A program made the translations under genes and the position numbers. This document shows, piece by piece, positions 36,501 to 46,618 of a DNA stretch of 64,000 nt. The stretch comes from Candidatus Aminicenantota bacterium (GTDB lineage Bacteria > Acidobacteriota > Aminicenantia > Aminicenantales > UBA4085). The notes under the pieces are model-generated. The model had not been told where the DNA came from, ran no database searches, and saw only the letters and a program-made list of their open reading frames with translations. Within the stretch, counting starts at the first letter, position 1. Each line of letters begins with the position of its first letter. The stretch is taken from the NCBI GenBank assembly GCA_003141555.1, contig PLMN01000005.1, forward strand, positions 62,001-126,000. The letters run 5' to 3'.

Positions 36501-38056
36501 GCAAAGCGGTCTTCCGGGGACTCGTCCCGCTCGTCGTTCTGGGCGCCTTGCTGCTCCGCCTGCCGGGGCTCGGCCTGCGTCCCATGCACCACGACGAGGC
36601 CAATCAGGCCCTGAAGTTCGGGCGCCTCCTCGAAACGGGCGAGTACCGGTACGACCCTTCGGACCACCACGGCCCGTCCCTTTATTACCTGTCCTGGGTC
36701 CTGACGCGGGTCCTTGGGCGGACGACGCTGGCCTCGCTCGATGAGGCCGATCTCAGGCTCCTGCCCGCGCTCTTCGGCGCCGGGACGGTCCTCCTGCTCC
36801 TCTTTTTCGCCGGGGCCGTGGGCCGGCCGGCCGCCCTGGCCGCCGGCGCCCTGGCCGCGGCGTCGCCGGCCTTCACCTATTACAGCCGGTTTTACATCCA
36901 GGAATCGATCTTCGTTTTCTTCATCGCCGGCTTCGCCCTGGCGCTCTGGAAGTACCGGACCAGGCCGTCGCCCGGCTGGGCCCTCGCCGCCGGCGGGGCG
37001 GCGGGGATGATGTTCGCCACGAAGGAGACGTCGGTGATCATTTTCGCCGCGCTCGCGGCCGCAATTGCGGGAACCCGTGTTCTTCTCGGGAAAAAGGGGA
37101 CCTCCCCCGCCGGGAAGCGCCGGCCGGCGCTCCGCGACCTGGCCCTCGGCGCCGGCGCGGCCGCCGCGACGTCCGCGCTTCTCTTCTCCTCGTTCCTCCG
37201 CCATCCGAGGGGAATCCTCGATTCCCTCCTGGCTTTCCAGAACTACCTCGCCAAGAGTGGGGACCCGGGCTTCCACGCCCATCCGGCGGGATACTACATC
37301 GGACTCCTGACCTATTCGCGGAGCGGAGGCCTCGTCTGGAGCGAATCGCTCATCCTGGCCCTCGCCTGCCTTGGGATCATCGCCGCGATCCGGGCGCGCG
37401 AGGAATTCCGGACCGCCGCCGCCCTCGCCGCGCTCCTCGCGGCCGCCGTTTTTTCCCTGATTTCCTACAAGACGCCCTGGAATGCGCTTCCTTTCTTCCT
37501 CGGATTCGTCCTCCTGGCGGGCGTCGGGACGGATTTCATCTTCCGGTCGATCAAGAGGATCCCGGTCAAGGCGGCCGCGGGCGTCCTCCTCGGGGCGGGG
37601 CTCCTCAACCTCGGTTGGCAGAGCTGCCAAGCGAACTTCCGCTATCCCGCGGATCCGCGCAATCCCTATGTCTACGCCCAGACCAGCTCCGATTACGCGC
37701 GGCTGGTCAAGCGCGTGGACGAGATCACCCCTTTCCTCCCCGGAAGCGAAAAGGCCCTGATCAAGGTCGTCTGCGGGCCTTACGAAACCTGGCCCCTGCC
37801 CTGGTCGCTCCGCCGCCACCCCAACGCGGGCTATTGGACGGATGCCGCTTCGGCCGGCCTCGGGCCTTCCGCCGCAGCCGGCGGATCACCCGCGGCGTCA
37901 ATCGTCATCGCTTCGGAGGATCAGGCCGCCCTGATCCGTCCCGCCCTCCAGGACGCCTACCACGCGGAGTTCTACGGGCTCCGGCCCGGCGTGCTCCTGA
38001 CCCTTTTCATCGCCAACGAGCCTTGGGAGCGGTTCCTGGGCGAGCGGAGACACTGA
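36497..38056 (+). CDS. Membrane glycosyltransferase-like protein (TIGR03663-type, GT-C fold)
   Basis: A 519-residue integral membrane protein with an N-terminal helix and MHHDEANQALKFGRLL, where the DEA motif is the GT-C catalytic loop signature seen in ArnT/PMT-like and TIGR03663 proteins. YYSRFYIQESIFVFF and MFATKETSVIIFAALAA also fit. Such enzymes use polyprenyl-linked sugars on the periplasmic side. It overlaps the discoidin-like gene by 4 bp and the GT2 gene by 1 bp. The downstream gene could supply the polyprenyl-phosphate sugar donor. Confidence 0.82.
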   Translation: MSKAVFRGLVPLVVLGALLLRLPGLGLRPMHHDEANQALKFGRLLETGEYRYDPSDHHGPSLYYLSWVLTRVLGRTTLASLDEADLRLLPALFGAGTVLLLLFFAGAVGRPAALAAGALAAASPAFTYYSRFYIQESIFVFFIAGFALALWKYRTRPSPGWALAAGGAAGMMFATKETSVIIFAALAAAIAGTRVLLGKKGTSPAGKRRPALRDLALGAGAAAATSALLFSSFLRHPRGILDSLLAFQNYLAKSGDPGFHAHPAGYYIGLLTYSRSGGLVWSESLILALACLGIIAAIRAREEFRTAAALAALLAAAVFSLISYKTPWNALPFFLGFVLLAGVGTDFIFRSIKRIPVKAAAGVLLGAGLLNLGWQSCQANFRYPADPRNPYVYAQTSSDYARLVKRVDEITPFLPGSEKALIKVVCGPYETWPLPWSLRRHPNAGYWTDAASAGLGPSAAAGGSPAASIVIASEDQAALIRPALQDAYHAEFYGLRPGVLLTLFIANEPWERFLGERRH

Positions 38057-38802
38057 TGGACATCTCGATCGTCATCCCCGCCCTGAACGAGGAGCGCAAG
38101 ATCGCCCCGGACATCACGACCGCAGCCTTCTTCTTCGGCGAGGCCGGCCTGAAGGGCGAGGTCATCGTCGTCGACGACGGGAGCACCGACCACACTTTCC
38201 ACAACGCCCTCACGGCCATGGTCCCCGAGGCCGTCCGCCGCTGGGTCCTCCGGCTCGACAAGAACTCCGGCAAGGGCGCCGCCCTCCAGGCCGGCGTGCG
38301 CGAGACCACGGGCGCGGTCGTCCTCGTGGCCGACAGCGGGACCTGCATCCCCTACGCCGACGCCCTGCCCGCCTATGCCCGCATCCGAGCCGGGGAGGCC
38401 GACATCGCCCTCGCCTCCCGCGTCCATCCGGATACGGTCATCTGCCGCAACCGGCCGTTCGCCCGGCGGGTCGTTTCCCGGGCCTTCCGCGGGGCGGCCA
38501 GCCTCGTGGCGAAGCTGCCGAAGGAGATCAGCGACTCCCAGTGCGGTTTCAAGCTCTACCGGGGCGACGTCGCCCGCGATCTTTTCGCGGGGCTCGAGAC
38601 GAAAGGCTTCGTCTTCGAGGTCGAGATCCTCCTCAAGGCGAAAGGCCTGAACCTGCGGATCGAGGAATTTCCCGTCCACTGGAGCTGCGATCCCGACACC
38701 CGCCTGCGCCCGGGGAGCCAGGCGATAACCGTCTTCAAGGAGCTCCGGCGAATCCGAAAGATCATGCGCCTGGATACGGGCGCTTCAAATGCTCACCCCT
38801 AA
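38056..38802 (+). CDS. Family 2 glycosyltransferase (dolichyl/polyprenyl-phosphate glucosyltransferase-like)
   Basis: A 248-residue GT-A enzyme: VIPALNEERKIAPDI, EVIVVDDGSTDHTF, NSGKGAALQAGV, and SDSQCGFKLYRGDVARDLF are the standard motifs of dolichyl-phosphate beta-glucosyltransferase-like GT2 proteins. In place of the usual DADL-type motif it has VADSGTCIPYAD. It would transfer a sugar from a nucleotide donor to polyprenyl phosphate at the cytoplasmic membrane face. The TGATG overlap with the GT-C gene indicates a two-step lipid-linked glycosylation unit. Confidence 0.9.
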   Translation: MDISIVIPALNEERKIAPDITTAAFFFGEAGLKGEVIVVDDGSTDHTFHNALTAMVPEAVRRWVLRLDKNSGKGAALQAGVRETTGAVVLVADSGTCIPYADALPAYARIRAGEADIALASRVHPDTVICRNRPFARRVVSRAFRGAASLVAKLPKEISDSQCGFKLYRGDVARDLFAGLETKGFVFEVEILLKAKGLNLRIEEFPVHWSCDPDTRLRPGSQAITVFKELRRIRKIMRLDTGASNAHP

Positions 38803-38815
38803 GGAGAATACCGAC

Positions 38816-40231
38816 ATGACAACCCCATCCGTGGATAGGATTCTGGAGACGCTCGGCGGGGCGATCGCCCGCGATGGAGGGCGGATCGTCGTCCGGGACG
38901 AGGCGCGCCTCCCCGGCCTGATGGACAACCTCATCCGCGAGGCCGTATTCGGCGGGGCCGACTCCAAGGCCGCGGCCCGCTGGGTCATTTGGGAGACCGC
39001 CCAGGCGCTGGGCGTCCGCCCGGCCTCGATCCATGCCTTCTACAAGGCCGTGGGCCGGGGCGAGGTGCCGGGCCGGTTCACCGTGCCGGCCATGAACCTC
39101 CGGATGATGGCCTATGACTCGGCCCGGGCCGTCTTCCGGGCCGCACGCCGGATCGGCGCCGGGGCCATGATCTTCGAAATCGCCCGGAGCGAGATCGTCT
39201 ACACCGACCAGAGCCCGGCCGAATACGCCTCCGCGACCCTGGCCGCGGCGATCCGCGAGGAGTACCGCGGCCCGGTGTTCATCCAGGGCGACCATTTCCA
39301 GATTTCGAGCAAGAAATACGCCTCCGGCCCCGAGGCCGAGGTCAAGGCTATCCGGGGCCTGATCCTCGAAGCCATGGCCGCCGGGTTTTTCAACATCGAC
39401 ATCGACACTTCGACCCTCGTCGACCTCAGCCAGCCCACGCTCGAGGCCCAGCAGCGGCTGAACTACGAGCTGTGCGCCGATTTCACGAATTTCATCCGGA
39501 GCCGGCAGCCGGCCGGCGTCACGATCTCCGTCGGCGGGGAGATCGGCGAAGTGGGGCGGAAGAACAGCACCCCCGAAGACCTGGACGCCTTCATGCACGG
39601 CTACAACGCCGGGCTCGCCGGCGGAGAGGGGATCTCCAAGATCAGCATCCAGACGGGAACGAGCCACGGCGGAGTCGTCCTGCCCGACGGATCGCTCGCC
39701 CAGGTGGCCATCGACTTCGACGTCCTCAAGGCCCTGAGCGAGAAGGCCCGCCGGAGCTACGGGATGGGCGGAGCCGTCCAGCACGGGGCGAGCACCCTGC
39801 CGGAGTCCGCCTTCCACAAGTTCGTGGATGCCGGGACGTGCGAAGTCCACCTGGCGACAGCCTTCCAATCGCTCATCATCGAGCACGAGGCCGTCCCTAA
39901 AGCGCTCCGGCACGAGATGCACGAGTGGCTCAACGCGAACGCGGCCGACGAACGGAAGCCCACGGATACCGACGCCCAGTTCTTCTACAAAGCGCGCAAG
40001 AATGCGGTCGGCCCCTTCAAAAAACAATTCTGGACGCTGCCCGCCGAAGCGCGCGCCGCGATCGGAGCAAGCCTCGAAAAGACATTCTCGTTCCTGTTCG
40101 GGCAGCTCGGGATCGGCGGGACGGCGGACGCCGTCCGCAGGATCGCCGCCCAGCCGGAGCTCCACCATCCGCTTCCGGCCGGCGGCGTCAAGAGCGTCAA
40201 GGGCGAGGACGTCGGCGAACTGGCCGACTGA
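38816..40231 (+). CDS. Class II aldolase-family protein (fructose/tagatose-bisphosphate aldolase-like)
   Basis: A 471-residue cytosolic protein with a TIM-barrel of the class II (zinc) aldolase type. Blocks include FTVPAMNLRMMAYDSARAVF, VFIQGDHFQISSKKY (metal-binding His), NIDIDTSTLVDL, ISVGGEIGEVG (with metal ligand region) and HGGVVLPDGS. It is longer than classical FbaA (about 350 residues), with extra helices at both ends. The likely reaction is aldol cleavage of a sugar phosphate; the substrate is uncertain. ATG 38816 is supported by AAGGAG 9 bp upstream. It follows the GT2 gene by 13 bp. Confidence 0.8.
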   Translation: MTTPSVDRILETLGGAIARDGGRIVVRDEARLPGLMDNLIREAVFGGADSKAAARWVIWETAQALGVRPASIHAFYKAVGRGEVPGRFTVPAMNLRMMAYDSARAVFRAARRIGAGAMIFEIARSEIVYTDQSPAEYASATLAAAIREEYRGPVFIQGDHFQISSKKYASGPEAEVKAIRGLILEAMAAGFFNIDIDTSTLVDLSQPTLEAQQRLNYELCADFTNFIRSRQPAGVTISVGGEIGEVGRKNSTPEDLDAFMHGYNAGLAGGEGISKISIQTGTSHGGVVLPDGSLAQVAIDFDVLKALSEKARRSYGMGGAVQHGASTLPESAFHKFVDAGTCEVHLATAFQSLIIEHEAVPKALRHEMHEWLNANAADERKPTDTDAQFFYKARKNAVGPFKKQFWTLPAEARAAIGASLEKTFSFLFGQLGIGGTADAVRRIAAQPELHHPLPAGGVKSVKGEDVGELAD

Positions 40232-40313
40232 TCGGGATGAACCTCCAGGCTCGCTAGTCCCGCGAATTCCGGATCAGAAGCAGGCGGACCAGCTGGAGGA
40301 TGGATATCGCCCG

Positions 40314-41111
40314 CTATTTCTTATAGACGGGGCGGACGGAGGGCTCGCCGCCGATGATCCGGGCCGCCCACAGCAGGCCGCGCTTGACGATCTCGCGGGC
40401 CTGGGGCACGTCAAAGTCCTTGGCCACGTGGCCGAGCGACGTATAGAAGACCCGCCCCTTGCCGTAGAGCTTCTTCCAGACGACGGGCATGACGATCCCC
40501 TTGGTCTGGGGGGCGTACTGCCCGGAGAACGTCGTCGTGGCCAGGACCTCGTTGCCCGGATCGACGAGCATGAAATACTGCTCGCTGTGCATCTTGAAGT
40601 CGGCCAAGCCCTTCGTGATCGGATCCGTGGGGTCGGTGATGTTCACTTCGTAGTCGATGATCCCGCCGGGATGGGCGGCCCATGCCCCTCCGACCATGAA
40701 CTCGTACTCGGTCGCGCTCCGGAAGGAGTCCGCCAGCCCGCCGTGCCAGCCGGCCAGACCGACGCCGCTCTGGACCGCCGCCTCCAGATTCCGCTCCTGG
40801 TCGCCCTTGAGCGCGCCCTGGGTGACCACCTGGACGATGAGATCGAGCTTTTTCAGCTTTTCCCCGTCGTTGTAGGCGTCCAGGGTGTCGGCGATTTCGA
40901 CGTCGAAGCCCCGCTCGACGAGCCAGGGGGCGAAAATGTCGACGCACTGCTTGGGCTCATGGCCCGCCCAACCTCCCCAGACGACCAGGGCCTTCTTCTT
41001 GGCCGCCGGCGCCTGCCCGGCGCCGGCCGCCGTCGCGACCATGAGGACGAGCGCGGCCGCGGCGAGCCCGGCGCCCGGTCGCAGCCCCCGGATGCGCGCC
41101 GCGGCGCTCAC
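40314..41111 (-). CDS. Secreted ThuA-like protein
   Basis: A 265-residue protein with N-terminal signal (about 1-35). The ThuA fold is seen in [20 protein letters not shown], then [16 protein letters not shown], and [23 protein letters not shown]. ThuA proteins are glutamine-amidotransferase-like folds associated with trehalose utilisation and 3-keto-disaccharide handling. Their chemistry is not fully settled. GTG start 41111 overlaps the DUF1080 stop by 4 bp, so these two are translated together. With the upstream Gfo/Idh gene it forms a ThuA-DUF1080-dehydrogenase cluster. Confidence 0.9.
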   Translation of the reverse strand: MSAAARIRGLRPGAGLAAAALVLMVATAAGAGQAPAAKKKALVVWGGWAGHEPKQCVDIFAPWLVERGFDVEIADTLDAYNDGEKLKKLDLIVQVVTQGALKGDQERNLEAAVQSGVGLAGWHGGLADSFRSATEYEFMVGGAWAAHPGGIIDYEVNITDPTDPITKGLADFKMHSEQYFMLVDPGNEVLATTTFSGQYAPQTKGIVMPVVWKKLYGKGRVFYTSLGHVAKDFDVPQAREIVKRGLLWAARIIGGEPSVRPVYKK

Positions 41112-41866
41112 GACAGCTCCCGGATCCAGATGTTCCGGTAGCGGACCGGGTTGCCGTGATCCTGGAGACCGAGCGGCAACTTGTCGGCGTGGGCCGCGTA
41201 AGGCGGCCGCGCCTTGTGGGCCGTCGGCCCGGTCAGGACGTCGTTATCGTGGACCAGGATCCCGTTGTGGAACACGGTCATCCGGGCCGGCGCGAGAAGC
41301 GTCCCGTCCTTGCCGAACCGGGGCCGGTGAAAGACGATGTCGTAGGCCTGCCACTCGCCGGGCTTGCGGCAGGCATTGACGAGCGGCGGATACTGGCCGT
41401 AGATGGCGGCCGCGGAACCGTCGGCGTAGGTCTTGTTGTTCCAGCTGTCCAGCACCTGCACTTCGTAGAGGTTCATCAAGAACACGCCGCTGTTGCCCCG
41501 GCCCTGGTCCTCGCCTTTGACCTCGGCGGGCGAGGCCCATTCGACGTGGAGCTGGCAGTCGCCGAAGCCCCGCTTCGTCTGGATCGATCCGGCCTTGGCC
41601 GCGACCTCCATATAGCCGTTCGCGACCGTCCACTTCGCGGGAGCACCCTTGGCGTCCTCCCACCCGGCGAGCGACTTGCCGTCGAACAGCACGACGGCGT
41701 CGGCGGGCACGGCCGCGGGCGGGCAGGACGGCCCGGGATCGACGACCGGCGGGGCGGGGCGGGCCGGGTCATGGACGGGCCAGTCGATCTTGGGAATCGA
41801 CTGGGAGACCGCGAGGCCGAAGGCGCCGAGAGCGATCGCGACAAAAATCAATGTCCGCTTTTTCAT
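41108..41866 (-). CDS. Secreted DUF1080 (3-keto-disaccharide hydrolase-type) protein
   Basis: A 252-residue protein with signal peptide (about 1-21). The DUF1080/PF06439 lectin-like jelly-roll is seen in [65 protein letters not shown] and IWIRELS. Pfam names this family 3-keto-disaccharide hydrolase; characterised members cleave keto-glycosides. AAAGGAA lies 6-7 bp before the ATG. It sits 81 bp after the Gfo/Idh gene, which could generate the keto-sugar, and is coupled to ThuA. Confidence 0.92.
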   Translation of the reverse strand: MKKRTLIFVAIALGAFGLAVSQSIPKIDWPVHDPARPAPPVVDPGPSCPPAAVPADAVVLFDGKSLAGWEDAKGAPAKWTVANGYMEVAAKAGSIQTKRGFGDCQLHVEWASPAEVKGEDQGRGNSGVFLMNLYEVQVLDSWNNKTYADGSAAAIYGQYPPLVNACRKPGEWQAYDIVFHRPRFGKDGTLLAPARMTVFHNGILVHDNDVLTGPTAHKARPPYAAHADKLPLGLQDHGNPVRYRNIWIRELS

Positions 41867-41947
41867 GGTCTTATTCCTTTCGTTACCCGTGGAACGATCG
41901 GCGGCCCCGGATTCCCGAGGCCGCCGACCGATGCCGTTCCTTCTTGC

Positions 41948-43345
41948 TTACAGCGACCAACCCTGCCGGTATTCCTTGTGAATCCAGACATTGGCTTCCG
42001 GCAGGTTGGGGAATTCCATCTTCACCCCGTCCCACTGGAGGATCGTCTTGGCCTCATTCGTCCGGAGGGCGACGTTGCCCAGGAGCATCGTCTCGGTCAG
42101 CATCCCGGAATAGGAGAAGTCCGTGGTGGACTTCTTGCCGGTCTTGATGGCCGCGATCCATTCCTCCATGATGCCGGGCGAGCGGGGGATCGTCTTCTCG
42201 GGCCGCTTGTAATCCTTCATGAGCTTTTCGGGCAGGAGGCGGGGATTCGCGCCGTAGGTGCTGCACATGAGCATGCCCTTGGAGCCCACGAACAGGCAGC
42301 CGCCGCCGTCGTCGCCCATCATCCGGCCGGCGTCGAGGACGGCCGGCCGCGGGGGCATCAGGCCGCCGTCATACCAGACCATCTTCACCGGGGGCATCTT
42401 GCCGCGCGCCGGGAAGGTGTAGGTGATCATCTCGGCCACGGGATAGGAATCCTTGGTGTATTTGGACGAGCTGGCCTGGACGGTCTCGGCGTGGCCGAGC
42501 TTGAGGGCCCAGTAGATCTGGTCGATGAGGTGGGCGCCCATGTCACCCACCGCGCCCGTGCCGTAGTCCCACCAGCCCCGCCAGCTGAATGGCAGGTAGG
42601 CCGGGTGGTAAGGCCGCCAGGGGGCGGGGCCGAGCCACGTGTCCCAATCGAGGGTCGGCGGCACGGAAGGGATCTCTTTCGGCGCATCGATGCCCTGGGG
42701 CCAGATCGGACGGTTGGTCCAGACGTGGGCCTCGCGGACGTCGCCGATCGCCCCATCCCAAATCCATTCGCAGACCAGGCGCGCGCCTTCCTGGGAGTGA
42801 CCTTGGTTACCCATCTGGGTCACGAGGTTCCGCTTCTTGGCCTCCTCGGCCAGAAGGCGGGCCTCCTTAATGGTGTGGGTCAGCGGCTTCTGGACGAACG
42901 CGTGCTTGCCCATCTTCATGGCCGTCATGGCGATGACGGCGTGATTGTGATCGGGCGTGCTGACCGTGACCGCATCCAGGCTCTTCTCCTTGTCGAGCAT
43001 CTGGCGGAAGTCGCGGTATTTGACCGCCTTCTCGTACTTGGGCTGGTATTCCGGCTTGTTGCCCTTGTTGGTCATGAAGCCGGCCAGCTGGGTGTCGTCC
43101 ACGTCGCACAGGGCGACGATGTTCTCGGTGCTCGCGGCCCAGACGTCGGACGTGCCCTTGCCGCCCACGCCCACGCAGCCGATGTTGAGCGTGTCGCTCG
43201 GCGCCGTGTAGCCGGGGCCGCCCAGAACCCGCCGCGGGACGATCAGCATCCCGGCGGCCGCGCCGGCGGCGGCGGCCGTCGTCCCCAGAAACTCGCGCCG
43301 GCTCAGGGGCGTGCCGGTCTTTCCGCTATCGTTCGGATCGGTCAT
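41948..43345 (-). CDS. Tat-exported Gfo/Idh/MocA oxidoreductase (ThuA/DUF1080 cluster)
   Basis: A 465-residue protein with Tat signal LSRREFLGTTAAAAGAAAG. Rossmann motif IGCVGVGGKGTSD, then VALCDVDDTQLAGF. The lysine motif is VQKPLTHTIKEAR, the variant common in the large exported clade. The C-terminal half has WWDYGTGAVGDMGAHLIDQIYW. GGGAGGAGG precedes the ATG. Gene order Gfo/Idh, DUF1080, ThuA suggests oxidation of a glycoside to its 3-keto form followed by hydrolysis and processing, all outside the cytoplasm (inference). Confidence 0.93.
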   Translation of the reverse strand: MTDPNDSGKTGTPLSRREFLGTTAAAAGAAAGMLIVPRRVLGGPGYTAPSDTLNIGCVGVGGKGTSDVWAASTENIVALCDVDDTQLAGFMTNKGNKPEYQPKYEKAVKYRDFRQMLDKEKSLDAVTVSTPDHNHAVIAMTAMKMGKHAFVQKPLTHTIKEARLLAEEAKKRNLVTQMGNQGHSQEGARLVCEWIWDGAIGDVREAHVWTNRPIWPQGIDAPKEIPSVPPTLDWDTWLGPAPWRPYHPAYLPFSWRGWWDYGTGAVGDMGAHLIDQIYWALKLGHAETVQASSSKYTKDSYPVAEMITYTFPARGKMPPVKMVWYDGGLMPPRPAVLDAGRMMGDDGGGCLFVGSKGMLMCSTYGANPRLLPEKLMKDYKRPEKTIPRSPGIMEEWIAAIKTGKKSTTDFSYSGMLTETMLLGNVALRTNEAKTILQWDGVKMEFPNLPEANVWIHKEYRQGWSL

Positions 43346-43457
43346 GAGTCCTCCTCCCTGTGAAAATGGCGTATTGCCTGATCGCAGGCAAAAATACTAT
43401 ATATATGAATGAAGACCGGAGTCAATTCCGAAAACGAGCGGCTGGAGCGAAAAGGCG

Positions 43458-43910
43458 ATGCCCGAGACAAAGACGGACGAGAAGCTCATCGGCTACTGCG
43501 GCCTGTATTGCGGCGACTGCCAGGGCTTCAAGGGGATCATCCCCGACCTGGCCCGCGACCTGCGCAAGGAGCTCCGGGCCGCGAAATACGCGAAATTCGC
43601 CGAGGCGATCTCCGCGACGGGCTTCGCCAACGAGCTCGCCGACTACGACAAGGCCTACGCCGCCCTGGGGGCCATGGTCAGGTTCCGCTGCCGGCGCGGG
43701 TGCCGGGGCGGGGGCGGGTCGCCGTATTGCCAGATCCGCATCTGCGCCCAGGAGCGGGAACTCGAGGGCTGCTGGGAATGCGACGAGTTCGAGAGCTGCG
43801 CCAAGCTGGAGTTCCTGAAGGCCGTCCACGCCGACGGGCACCTCAAAAACCTCCGGACCATCAAGAAAAAGGGGAAAGAGGCGTTCCTCGTCGGCAAGCA
43901 CTGCTGGTGA
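43458..43910 (+). CDS. DUF3795 cysteine-rich protein
   Basis: A 150-residue cytosolic protein with paired cysteine clusters: YCGLYCGDC at the N-terminus and CRRGCRGGGGSPYCQIRIC followed by CWECDEFESC. This arrangement is the DUF3795 signature and is presumably a zinc- or metal-binding site. No enzymatic role is established. It is transcribed divergently from the Gfo/Idh gene across a short AT-rich gap with TATA-type sequence. Confidence 0.85.
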   Translation: MPETKTDEKLIGYCGLYCGDCQGFKGIIPDLARDLRKELRAAKYAKFAEAISATGFANELADYDKAYAALGAMVRFRCRRGCRGGGGSPYCQIRICAQERELEGCWECDEFESCAKLEFLKAVHADGHLKNLRTIKKKGKEAFLVGKHCW

Positions 43911-43988
43911 AGCGCGCCGGCCCCTCGGGCCGGACGATCGTCCCCATGCGCAGATCCGGACCGCAAAAGCGGCGGGCAAGGCTCCGGG

Positions 43989-44594
43989 TTAGATCCGGAA
44001 GCCAATCCCCAGGCTGATCGTCAGCCCGCCGATATTGATGTCGAAATCGGCCGGCTTCATGCGGCAGGAGCTGTATTTGATGCGGCAATCCAGGACGATC
44101 AACGAGCCCGCCAGATAGCTAGCGCCGCCCAAGACGCAGAATCCCATCCCGCCTTTCGACGCCTGCCCGATGAACGAGTTGCTTTCCTTGAAGGAATAAT
44201 ATCCCGCCCCGGCCCCCACGTAAGGCGAGAAGGCGCCGGTCATGAATCGGTAAAGGGCGCCCGCTTCGAGGCCGATGACGCTGACCTTGGTCTCCTCCTT
44301 CGTGAACGAAGACGCCCCCGTGTCCGAACGGTAGCTCCCTTCGAGCCAGCCGGCCAGCTTCTCTTTGCCGATCCGGAGCTCGAGCCCGTATACGGGCGTA
44401 TCGCCGTAGATGTCTTTATAAGCCGAATCCGTTGCCAGGAAGACGCCCGCCCGGGCGAGCATCATGGAAAACGGGAGGACTTCCCGCCCGGTGGCCGCCG
44501 GACCGGCCGCGCCGACGGGACCGCCCGGCTGCTGGGCCCGGGCCGACGGAAGAGCCATTCCCAGGACAAGCAAGGCGAGTGTCAGCTTTCGCAT
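43989..44594 (-). CDS. Small outer-membrane beta-barrel-type protein
   Basis: A 201-residue protein with signal peptide (about 1-20, ending ARA). Alternating strand pattern follows (YGLELRIGKEKLAGWLEGSY, VSVIGLEAGALYRF, FSPYVGAGAGYYSF, TISLGIGFRI), with a C-terminal aromatic/hydrophobic strand expected of outer-membrane barrels. ATG 44594 is preceded by AAAGGAG; a second ATG 15 bp upstream is less well placed. It follows the subtilase gene by 11 bp and may be co-expressed. No specific function recognised. Confidence 0.75.
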   Translation of the reverse strand: MRKLTLALLVLGMALPSARAQQPGGPVGAAGPAATGREVLPFSMMLARAGVFLATDSAYKDIYGDTPVYGLELRIGKEKLAGWLEGSYRSDTGASSFTKEETKVSVIGLEAGALYRFMTGAFSPYVGAGAGYYSFKESNSFIGQASKGGMGFCVLGGASYLAGSLIVLDCRIKYSSCRMKPADFDINIGGLTISLGIGFRI

Positions 44595-44605
44595 GTCGGC
44601 TCCTT

Positions 44606-46618
44606 TCATCGGACCGTGATCGCGGCCGGCTCCCCTTCACGGCCGCCGCCCGTCGCCGCCGCGATCTCGTATTGAAGGCTCGCGGCGCCCGCCTTGCGGC
44701 GCTGATACTCGGTCTGGCCGGCGGCGATCTCGGCGATCAGCGTCCGGGTCGTTCCGCTGACCTGGTAGATCCGGTACGAGGCGATGTCCAGGCCCGCATT
44801 GGCCGGATTGGCCTGCCAGGTCAGGATGTCGATAAACTCCGCCTGGGAATACGTCCGGTTCAATTGCTTCCGCCCCGAGATGCTCGGGGCGAAGATGTAG
44901 CGGAAATTGGCCAGGATCGTCTTGCTGCCGGTCACGGTGATGGAGAGCGGATTCGCGCTCCCCGATGCCCCCCCGCTCCAATTGATGAAAACGGCGTACG
45001 TGTTCGGGACGGCCGTGACCTTGAAAACGGTGCCCGAAGCAACATAGTAAACGTCCGGCGCGGGGTCCGTGCTTCCGTAGGCGGACGATTGGATCGTCAG
45101 CAAAGAGTCGGCCAGGGTCGCGATCGCCCGGTCGATCTGGATCCGGGCGATCGGCTGGCGATACCCGTCGCAGACGCTCGTGATCGGAACGCCCGTGGAT
45201 TGGAGCGCGTTGACGAACGCCGTGACCGTCCCCGTGCGGATCATCGATTTCAAGACCGCCCAGGTCCCGGTCACGTGGGGCGTGGCCATGGACGTCCCGC
45301 TCCAGAACGCATAGCTGCTGTCGGACGTCCCGGTCGACGAGTTGATCGAGGATCCGGGAGCGAACAAGGTTTGAAGGGTCGCGCTCCAATTGTTGAAGTA
45401 CGATTCCTGGTCGGCTTTCGTGCTCGAGCCGACGGCGACGGCGCTGGAGATGCACGCCGGAGAACAGATAGAACCGCAATAGGCTCCGTTGCCGGTGGCG
45501 ATGACCGTGGCGATCCCCGCCGCCCGAAGGTTGTCGATCGCGGTCTTCTCGGAATCGCTGTTGCAGGCCGACGCGTACTTTCCCCCGCCCAGGCTCATGT
45601 TGACGGCGGCGATCGGGTAGGATCCCCGGATCGAGAAGATATAATCCAATCCCGCCTGGCAGTCCGAAGTCCAGGTCATGACGCACGGGGAGGCGGCCCC
45701 TGAGCCGCATTGGCTCGCCGGGAATTTCGAAAAAACCTGGACGGCGATGATGCCGGCGTCCTTGGCGACCCCGGCCAAGGTTCCGTAATTGCCGGTCGCG
45801 ATGCCGGAGACGTGGGTTCCATGATCATAGCCTTCGTAGGAACTGGGCAAATGGGCCGCGGAACCGCTGCCGGTCATGCTCGACCGCCCGTTCGGGCAGT
45901 CCCCTCCCGTGTCGTATCCGCTCGAAAAACAGGCCTCGACGATGGCCTTGCCGGTGAAGAACTGATGGGTCTTGCGAATGCCCGTATCCAGGACGGCGAC
46001 GAACCATCCGGCTCCGGAATATCCGCTGGCCCAGGCCTTCTTGGCCCCGATCAGGGGAACGGAATCGGCCAGCATCGGAAGGTCCGGCGAATCCGGGAGC
46101 GCGGAGGACTTGGCGGCGCCGGACGACTTGCCCGGCTCCTCCGGATCGATCAGCCTGAGGGGGACGTCCTCCTCAATATCCAGGACCAACGGGCTGTCCT
46201 GAAGGATGGACAGGGATTTCGGCGTGACCTGGAGGGCCAGGAAGGGGATGCTCCGATAGCCCGCCTTGATCGTGAACTCGGTCCCCCGGAGCTCCGCCAC
46301 AACGCGAGCCGCGGTATCGTCGATCGCGGTCCGGAGCGCCGTGTCCGCCTGGACCATGGCCGCGCTCGCGGTTTGAGTCAGGGCGAGGCCGTCGAACCGG
46401 GTCGAAGCGGCCGTCAGCTCCTGGATCATGGGCACGTCCAACCGGACGATCACCCGGACATCTCCCTCGGCCGCGACTTTTTGCCAGATCGGGTTGAAGT
46501 GATCGAGATTTTTCCGGGGCGGATTCATCGGAAAGACCGGCGCCGGCAAAAGCACGGACAAGGAAAAAACGAGAAAGACGGCAGCCTTACGGTGAGCAAA
46601 CCTCTCATCGAATTTCAT
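44606..46618 (-). CDS. Secreted S8-family serine peptidase (subtilase)
   Basis: A 670-residue preproenzyme. Signal peptide about 1-30, an inhibitor I9-like propeptide (DVRVIVRLDVP ... VLDIEEDVPLRL), then the S8 domain. The catalytic triad is D211 in VAVLDTGI, H266 in DHGTHVSG and S443 in GTSMATPHV. A C-terminal region holds a repeat-like domain (FKVTAVPNTYAVFINWSGGA) and a fibronectin-like segment. Several cysteine pairs suggest disulfides. ATG 46618 has AAGGAAG upstream. It should act on proteins outside the cell. Base composition is typical of the host. Confidence 0.93.
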   Translation of the reverse strand: MKFDERFAHRKAAVFLVFSLSVLLPAPVFPMNPPRKNLDHFNPIWQKVAAEGDVRVIVRLDVPMIQELTAASTRFDGLALTQTASAAMVQADTALRTAIDDTAARVVAELRGTEFTIKAGYRSIPFLALQVTPKSLSILQDSPLVLDIEEDVPLRLIDPEEPGKSSGAAKSSALPDSPDLPMLADSVPLIGAKKAWASGYSGAGWFVAVLDTGIRKTHQFFTGKAIVEACFSSGYDTGGDCPNGRSSMTGSGSAAHLPSSYEGYDHGTHVSGIATGNYGTLAGVAKDAGIIAVQVFSKFPASQCGSGAASPCVMTWTSDCQAGLDYIFSIRGSYPIAAVNMSLGGGKYASACNSDSEKTAIDNLRAAGIATVIATGNGAYCGSICSPACISSAVAVGSSTKADQESYFNNWSATLQTLFAPGSSINSSTGTSDSSYAFWSGTSMATPHVTGTWAVLKSMIRTGTVTAFVNALQSTGVPITSVCDGYRQPIARIQIDRAIATLADSLLTIQSSAYGSTDPAPDVYYVASGTVFKVTAVPNTYAVFINWSGGASGSANPLSITVTGSKTILANFRYIFAPSISGRKQLNRTYSQAEFIDILTWQANPANAGLDIASYRIYQVSGTTRTLIAEIAAGQTEYQRRKAGAASLQYEIAAATGGGREGEPAAITVR